A stretch of 64,000 nucleotides of DNA. It comes from Kiritimatiellia bacterium (GTDB lineage Bacteria > Verrucomicrobiota > Kiritimatiellia > CAIVKH01). Below are positions 59,113-64,000 of the stretch, in pieces. The translations under genes and the position numbers were made by a program. Below the pieces are notes generated by a model that was not told the DNA's origin, ran no database searches, and saw nothing but the letters and a program-made list of their open reading frames with translations. Numbering within the stretch: position 1 is the first letter of the stretch; each line of letters begins with the position of its first letter. The DNA lies in contig JANWZO010000005.1 in assembly GCA_025054615.1 (NCBI GenBank), positions 62,001 through 126,000 of the forward strand, in the 5' to 3' direction.

Positions 59113-59184
59113 ATTTTCCATGCTCTGTAATTTCCATGGCATGGAAAAGGTTCCGCGATGTTTTTCCATTCCATGGAAATTTCT
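59113..59184 (+). repeat. Dyad intergenic repeat, copy C (72 bp)
   Basis: Half-site TTTTCCAT, then GCTCTGTAA, first palindrome TTTCCAT-GGC-ATGGAAA (59131-59147), spacer, second palindrome TTTCCAT-TCC-ATGGAAA (59163-59179). The two palindromes are reverse complements of each other at 16 of 17 positions, so the element can fold either as two small hairpins or one long one. It is 56/72 identical to copy A and lies between the divergent metG and tadA genes, 70 bp before tadA. Confidence 0.8.
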
Positions 59185-59254
59185 GCCGATGATCCGCGAG
59201 GAGGCCGTGGATTCCGCTGGAAATGAGGGATGGACGCCGGATAGGAATCGCGGC

Positions 59255-59752
59255 ATGAACGGACCGGAACCGACCCCACTGCCGCACGACGCGAACTGGG
59301 CGCCATGCGAGGAGCACATGCGGACCGCGATCCGCCAGGCGGAGCGCGCGGCGGCCCTGAACGAGGTGCCCGTGGGAGCGGCGATCTATCTAGGAAATCG
59401 CCTGCTGGGTCAGGCGCACAACCAGGTGGAGATGCTCAAGGATCCGACGGCGCACGCGGAGATGATCGCGATTACGCAGGCGGCGAGCGCGCTGGGGGAT
59501 TGGCGCCTGACCGATTGTGTCCTCTATGTGACGAAGGAGCCGTGCCCGATGTGCGCGGGCGCGATTGTGCTGGCGCGAATTCCGATGGTGGTCTGGGGTG
59601 CGACAGATCCGTTGCGCGGGGGGGCGATTTCGCGGTTTCAAATTTTTCAAAGCGAGGCGCTCAACCACAGGGTGGATTATCGCGCGGGATTTCTCGAGGA
59701 GCCGTGCCTCGAGCTGCTCCAATCGTTTTTCAGAAAGCTTCGCCAGGAGTGA
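59255..59752 (+). CDS. tadA: tRNA-specific adenosine deaminase
   Basis: Converts adenosine 34 to inosine in tRNA-Arg (ACG). The 165-residue enzyme has the zinc deaminase motifs HAEMIAI (His and Glu at 67-69) and PCPMCAGAI (Cys 97 and 100), plus RGGAISRFQIFQ and the C-terminal FFRKLRQ typical of TadA. ATG 59255 is preceded by TAGGAA; the longer frame to 59120 starts inside the dyad repeat. Its last 23 bp overlap the end of the convergent membrane-protein gene. Confidence 0.94.
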   Translation: MNGPEPTPLPHDANWAPCEEHMRTAIRQAERAAALNEVPVGAAIYLGNRLLGQAHNQVEMLKDPTAHAEMIAITQAASALGDWRLTDCVLYVTKEPCPMCAGAIVLARIPMVVWGATDPLRGGAISRFQIFQSEALNHRVDYRAGFLEEPCLELLQSFFRKLRQE

Positions 59753-61322
59753 ACCGGCAGACAACCGGACCGTTCGAAACTCCGGCGGGGCAGTCAAACA
59801 CGGGCGCGAAACGTTGAACCGCGGCGTCGGACAGCAGCGCGCCGAAGCGGGTGTTGCGCTGCTGCAGATAGACGCGAAGGCCGTCGGCATCGCGGACCAC
59901 GCCGCCGGGCGCCCAATTCAGGATGACGGGATGGAGCCGACCGGTGAGATCGATTGCGTTCGGATATCCTTCCGCGAGGAGGAAGCCCGGCGAGTCCGTT
60001 GCGATGGCGCCGCCGATCTCCGCCGGCGGGGGTAGGCCGGATTTCAGCGCGTCGCGTTTTTCGGCGAGGATGCGCGCCTCGGATCGGGCTTTGCGCATGG
60101 GCGTGGCGACCGAACCGATCATGCCGGAAAGCCACGCCATCAGTCCCAGCAGCACGAGGAACATGAGATAGACGGTGCGGGGCTGTAGGCCGGCCGCCGG
60201 ATCTGCGCGGTCGCGGAGCCACGAGGCAAAGCAAATGATGAACACGCCTATGCCCACCAGCCAGATCAGGCGCGCGCCGGCGGCCAGGGCGGCGAGGATA
60301 GCGCCACCCGAGACCATTTGGAGCAGAGGGGCCGCGAAGACGAGCACGAGCAGCGCCCACACGAAACGGGCGAGAGGCGCGGAACGCAGCTGCGTGGGCA
60401 TTGCGGCGGCCAGGATAAGCCCGACCGCGCCGAAGAGCATTCCCGGCAAACCGAATGCGGCGTAAACGGAGCCCAGCATCCATTTGGCGCCTCCGAGGAA
60501 GCCGAGCTCCGCGGCCGGTTCGAGGATGTCTTCCGACGCGATGGCGGTCAGAGACATAGAAGCGTCCGGCGCCCGGGGAAGCGGCACGCCAACGACCAGT
60601 GAATTCCACCAAAAGACAGGGACCAGTAGGATGGTGATCAGGATGGCTCCATTGATGAGACGAATGAAGGCCGGAAACGTTTCGGATTCGTCGGAGGTTG
60701 CCGGTGAAACCAGCCAGACGAGTCCCAGGGCCACCCACCAGGCTGCGTATTCCACATGGAAGAGAGAGGCAAGCCCGATCCACCATGCGGCGGACAGGGG
60801 CAGGATCTTCACACCTCGTGCGGCTGATGCCGCCGCATTCGCAAAGCCGGCTACAAGAAATGCGGCGGCCGCGGCATCCGGGGCTCCGCGAATTGTGTCG
60901 AACAGAAAACCGGCAATAAAAGCGGCCGCCGGCAGCAGCCAGTAGGCGAGATGTTGGTGGGGCCAGCAGCGGCGGCCGAAGGCGGGGATCGCGGCGATTC
61001 CCACGGCCGCGCAGAGGGCCGCTGCGAGGGTGGCGAGGCGGTCCCAAGGCACGCCCGCCGCGCTCAGAGCGGCGAGGATCGCAATCCAGAGAGCGTTTTC
61101 CCCGGCGGGCAGCCGTTCGGCCGGCGTGCCGATGAAGCCGTGGTCGGAAAAATGGCGAGCTAGGGCGTGGAAGAGAAGCCCCTCGTCGGTCGGAACGGCG
61201 GGAGCCTTTGTTCCACCCATCAGCAAAAGGGCGCCAAAAAACAGGGCCAATGCCGCGGCAGCCTGAATCCATGGGGTGGACAAGAGCGGCGGAGTTTCAG
61301 CAGTATTGTTAGATTCGTTCAT
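59730..61322 (-). CDS. Polytopic membrane protein, GT-C-like
   Basis: A 530-residue inner-membrane protein with roughly ten hydrophobic segments between residues 17 and ~405 and a soluble C-terminal part (~415-530) with ILAEKRDALKSGLPPP and AIDLTGRLHPVILNW. An acidic residue pair after the first helix (PTDEGLLFHALA) and the general layout resemble GT-C glycosyltransferases, as does the C-terminal domain that speaks of a place-name-like soluble region in that group; I cannot name a family or substrate. Its start overlaps the SH3 gene upstream by ATGA, so the two are co-transcribed; its end overlaps tadA by 23 bp. Confidence 0.65.
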   Translation of the reverse strand: MNESNNTAETPPLLSTPWIQAAAALALFFGALLLMGGTKAPAVPTDEGLLFHALARHFSDHGFIGTPAERLPAGENALWIAILAALSAAGVPWDRLATLAAALCAAVGIAAIPAFGRRCWPHQHLAYWLLPAAAFIAGFLFDTIRGAPDAAAAAFLVAGFANAAASAARGVKILPLSAAWWIGLASLFHVEYAAWWVALGLVWLVSPATSDESETFPAFIRLINGAILITILLVPVFWWNSLVVGVPLPRAPDASMSLTAIASEDILEPAAELGFLGGAKWMLGSVYAAFGLPGMLFGAVGLILAAAMPTQLRSAPLARFVWALLVLVFAAPLLQMVSGGAILAALAAGARLIWLVGIGVFIICFASWLRDRADPAAGLQPRTVYLMFLVLLGLMAWLSGMIGSVATPMRKARSEARILAEKRDALKSGLPPPAEIGGAIATDSPGFLLAEGYPNAIDLTGRLHPVILNWAPGGVVRDADGLRVYLQQRNTRFGALLSDAAVQRFAPVFDCPAGVSNGPVVCRFTPGEAF

Positions 61323-62230
61323 CGCACTCGCCTCTCAATGCGTTCGACGATGACCACGGGCGGACGGACGCCTTGAACCCAGTATTCACGGCCGTGGATC
61401 ACAAGGGATTCGTTGAGTAACGATTTGAGCTGGGCCGTATTGCCTCGGACGAAACAGACGGTGACCCACTGGACCCCTTGGCGCCGGACCAGCCGAAAAT
61501 CGCTAGGCCGATTGATCAAAAATGGCGCCGGCTTCAGCTCTCCCTCATATTTCACGAACCGGCCCTGCCCTTCCAAGGGGACGAGCCGAAGATCACTGGG
61601 TGCCGACGGGAGAATGACCGCACCACCGGATTCCTCGGCGGGAGGCACGGAAGAATGGATGCGGGGAGCGGACTCCTGCTCGCCGGGTTCGGCGGGGCCC
61701 GAGGGTGGCGATGGGGCCTCAGGCGATGACGCGCGCTCCGGCAGGCCGCCGGCTTCGGGCGCCATCTCGGCGTCAGGGGTGAGCGAAGTAAGTTCAACGA
61801 ACTCGCGGCTGACCCAGAGTGTGGCGTTTGTGGGCGCAACTTTCAGCCACTCGCCAAATTGGCCCCGTATGGTGACCGGGCTGCCGGCGGGGAGGCTGCC
61901 GACGATGCTGTAGTTGATTCCCGGACCCGCCCGAAGGTTCAGTTTATTCACAGTCACCACGCCGTCGCGGATGAATTCGCGGTAGGCCCAGACATCAACG
62001 GATTCAGGAGCTATGATCTCGACCCATCCTTCAATTTCAGATCGCACTGCGAGACGGTCGCCGGTGTGCGCCTGCGCGACCACCTCGGCTTGCAGGTCGG
62101 GCCGCGCGCGAAGGTTAACGCGGTCCGACCGAACGCGCGCCCAGACGGTTTCTGACCGGGCGTCACCGGCGACGGCGCCAGCCAGCAGAATAACTGCCAA
62201 AATCCGGCGAGCTAGATTGCAACCGCGCAT
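61319..62230 (-). CDS. Exported protein with two SH3b domains
   Basis: A 303-residue exported protein. The signal peptide is ~1-25 (ARRILAVILLAGAVAG). Two bacterial SH3 domains follow: ~27-87 (RVNLRARPDLQAEVV) and ~90-148 (KLNLRAGPGINYSIVGSL). A Pro/Glu-rich linker (~150-205) leads to a C-terminal beta-rich region (RFVKYEGELKP, YWVQGVRPPVVIVE). SH3b domains often bind peptidoglycan. The frame is open to 62449, but only the ATG at 62230 begins a signal peptide. Partner of the membrane protein gene downstream. Confidence 0.78.
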   Translation of the reverse strand: MRGCNLARRILAVILLAGAVAGDARSETVWARVRSDRVNLRARPDLQAEVVAQAHTGDRLAVRSEIEGWVEIIAPESVDVWAYREFIRDGVVTVNKLNLRAGPGINYSIVGSLPAGSPVTIRGQFGEWLKVAPTNATLWVSREFVELTSLTPDAEMAPEAGGLPERASSPEAPSPPSGPAEPGEQESAPRIHSSVPPAEESGGAVILPSAPSDLRLVPLEGQGRFVKYEGELKPAPFLINRPSDFRLVRRQGVQWVTVCFVRGNTAQLKSLLNESLVIHGREYWVQGVRPPVVIVERIERRVR

Positions 62231-62286
62231 GGAACCGATACTATGCCCAAACTCATATCCGGCGAAGACATTTTTGACAGGAGCAC

Positions 62287-64000
62287 ATGGTGCAGCACCT
62301 TTACCCGCGTTTGCCCTGGCAGCCCGGCGGTTGGCTTGTCCCTCCCTGGTTGGGTGCGGATGGGCCGCGTGTGAAGCTCTCATGGCGTCTCGACGAGCGG
62401 GAAGGATCGATCTGGCCCGCCGGCGAAGAGGATACCTGGGGCTTCGCATGGCGGCCGAGCCGCATGGTTTGGGCGACGCCGCACGGAGTCATCGAATATG
62501 GGAAGGACGTGGCCGGGCCGCCGGCGTTCTGCGCCGTGTGCCCGGAGCCGGACGTGTTATGGGGCGAGTCCGATCTCGACCACAAGCCTACCTTGGAGGG
62601 GGAGAAACCACCCGTACCCGGCGGGCCCGCCGTTCAGGTGCTGGAGACCGAACAGGTAACGGTGCGGCTTTTCCTTCAGGAAGAAAAAGGCAGGCTGCGA
62701 TTCGCCGCCGTCGTCAGCCGGGACGTATCGGACGACGGCACGGCGACGTGGAACAAGTACCGATCCGAAAGCCCGGCGGCATTTCTCGCGGGCGCCTTGT
62801 CGCCATATCTGGAGTTTGCGCGGAGCCAGTCGGCAACCAACGAGAGCGACTTCCGCCGAATGGAGGGCGTGGTGGCCCGGATGATCCGCGACCTGCGCAC
62901 AGGAGTGGACCCTCGCCGATTGATGTGCATTCCCGCTCGATCCTCCGACCGCCAAATGAGAACTGCGGACGTTCTCATCGCGGCGCGGGCCTGGCTCGAG
63001 GTGAGGCCCTCGATTGCGATGGAGCTGATTCGCACGGTCTTCAGCGGGCAGACGCCCGATGGAGACCTCCCCGCTTTCTACGACGAACTTGGACACCCGT
63101 CGACGGAAACCTTTGACCGCCCCGGATTCGCGCACATCGTGTGGCTGGTCTGGCAGCGCGAGCCGGATCGCGCGTGGTATGACGAGATTGCGCCGCGCGC
63201 CGTTCGATATGTTGAGGCGTTGATCCGCGCGATGGATCCCGATCGGCAAGGGTCGCCTCGCTGGCTGCGTGCCGGGGATTCTTTGGTTCCCAGTATCTAC
63301 GATACCCAGTTGCGATCGCCGGATCTACCCGCCCTCCTTGTTCGCGAGGTTGACGCGCTGGAGCAGTTGGCGGGCGCGGTGGCGGTGCGGTCGCTCGACC
63401 TCGGCGACTTGTTGGCATACCGAGACCGATTGTTGAGCCGGTTGCGTTCCGATTTTTGGAATCCCGAGCTTCGCTGCTTTATCGAGCAGTTCGAGGATGG
63501 GCGGCCGGTATTGAGAAAGTCGATCACTTCACTGGTTCCCTTGGTCTGCCGCCAGTTGACGCGAGAGGAGGAACAGGCCCTGCTGGACCTGCTCGTCAAC
63601 AGGGACTTTCTGTTAAGCCCGGCGGGGCTTCTTTCCTGGTCGGACTGGTCCGCGGAATCTGAATCCTCGATCCTGCCCGAAATCCAGGTGATGTTTCTCG
63701 ACGCACTGAGCGAGCGTCGCGCGAGTTCGCAGCGTTCGACCTTGCGCGGCTCGCTGCTGTCGCACCTGCCGCCCGGCGAAACCCCCGCGGAACAAGCGCT
63801 TTTGCTGGTTTTGTTGTCTGTGCGAGCGGAGATCCACCTGCATACGCGGCTTATTTCCCCAGCGTTGAACTGGATGAATCGAAATCGCCGCTTTGTGGTC
63901 GCGACCATCATCCTGTTGGCGGTTCTGATCAATGTCGGGGTTGTGATGTATTATCGGCTGCGGGAACGGACGCTCACCCTTCAGGCTGTTGAAACCAACA
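62287..64000 (+). CDS. Large protein with (alpha/alpha)6-like region and membrane helix, 3' end outside window
   Basis: The frame is open from ATG 62287, after CAGGAG, to the window edge without a stop: at least 571 residues. The N-terminus has no signal peptide (MVQHLYPRLPWQPGGW). Residues ~235-460 resemble helical (alpha/alpha)6 glycosidases of the GH37/GH63 kind: YRDRLLSRLRSDFWNPELRCF, then SITSLVPLVCR and LSPAGLLSWSDW. A membrane helix lies near 537-556 (FVVATIILLAVLINVGVVMY), with sequence continuing past it. Catalytic residues are not identifiable. Third positions are GC-rich throughout, supporting coding. It diverges from the SH3 gene across 56 bp. Confidence 0.65.
   Translation, partial: MVQHLYPRLPWQPGGWLVPPWLGADGPRVKLSWRLDEREGSIWPAGEEDTWGFAWRPSRMVWATPHGVIEYGKDVAGPPAFCAVCPEPDVLWGESDLDHKPTLEGEKPPVPGGPAVQVLETEQVTVRLFLQEEKGRLRFAAVVSRDVSDDGTATWNKYRSESPAAFLAGALSPYLEFARSQSATNESDFRRMEGVVARMIRDLRTGVDPRRLMCIPARSSDRQMRTADVLIAARAWLEVRPSIAMELIRTVFSGQTPDGDLPAFYDELGHPSTETFDRPGFAHIVWLVWQREPDRAWYDEIAPRAVRYVEALIRAMDPDRQGSPRWLRAGDSLVPSIYDTQLRSPDLPALLVREVDALEQLAGAVAVRSLDLGDLLAYRDRLLSRLRSDFWNPELRCFIEQFEDGRPVLRKSITSLVPLVCRQLTREEEQALLDLLVNRDFLLSPAGLLSWSDWSAESESSILPEIQVMFLDALSERRASSQRSTLRGSLLSHLPPGETPAEQALLLVLLSVRAEIHLHTRLISPALNWMNRNRRFVVATIILLAVLINVGVVMYYRLRERTLTLQAVETN

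Overview
The window is a gene-dense, high-GC stretch of a bacterial chromosome. It carries an LPS-type lauroyl acyltransferase, a lipoprotein with a lipobox, a full rod-shape operon and a meso-diaminopimelate-type murein cluster, so the cell is Gram-negative with a peptidoglycan wall. Fused SecD-SecF, menaquinone genes, a CBS-domain family II pyrophosphatase, DUF4139 proteins and the gene order suggest the PVC superphylum (Verrucomicrobiota/Kiritimatiellota-like). That placement is inference; there is no rRNA gene here. I see no phage, insertion sequence or CRISPR array: this is core chromosome with some accessory genes.

Layout. 0-6 kb: pyruvate kinase, tRNA-Val and tRNA-His, a Na/Pi cotransporter overlapping a NUDIX hydrolase, an NqrM-like small protein and prfA. 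Bases 1-195 hold nothing I can support. 6-12 kb: an exported triple-TRAM protein, a dyad repeat, tRNA-Lys fused at 7 nt spacing to a lipid A-type acyltransferase gene, a TVP38-family membrane protein, two tandem DUF4139-type proteins and a small membrane protein. 12-18.6 kb: gpmI, a secreted GH5 glycosidase, a zincin-like lipoprotein and a SulP transporter. 18.7-22.7 kb: a four-gene MacAB/Lol-like ABC exporter. 22.7-29.3 kb: CBS-PPase and two convergent alpha-glucan enzymes, one cytoplasmic (pullulanase) and one exported (amylase).

29.4-38.6 kb: mreB-mreC-mreD-mrdA-rodA-rng-nadD-rsfS, then an SGNH hydrolase gene broken by one in-frame stop. 38.7-48.6 kb: acs, tgt-yajC-secDF-recJ-menG-menF, closely packed or overlapping. 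48.8-57 kb: the first part of the division and cell wall cluster (mraZ, an unknown gene, rsmH, ftsL, ftsI, murE, murF, mraY), preceded by a perfectly phased MraZ box. The cluster stops after mraY. 57-64 kb: metG, tadA, a polytopic membrane protein, an SH3-domain protein and a gene that runs off the right edge.

Two large blocks therefore serve cell-wall elongation (mre/rod) and precursor synthesis plus division (dcw); the rest is mostly housekeeping and glucan metabolism. The most unusual non-coding signal is a dyad repeat built from TTTCCAT-n3-ATGGAAA units. It occurs as two 72-bp copies (7144, 59113) and one short copy (55824), always in the same orientation, upstream of tRNA-Lys/acyltransferase, tadA and mraY. 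Starts were chosen by ribosome-binding sites, codon character and family length, and often differ from the longest open frame.
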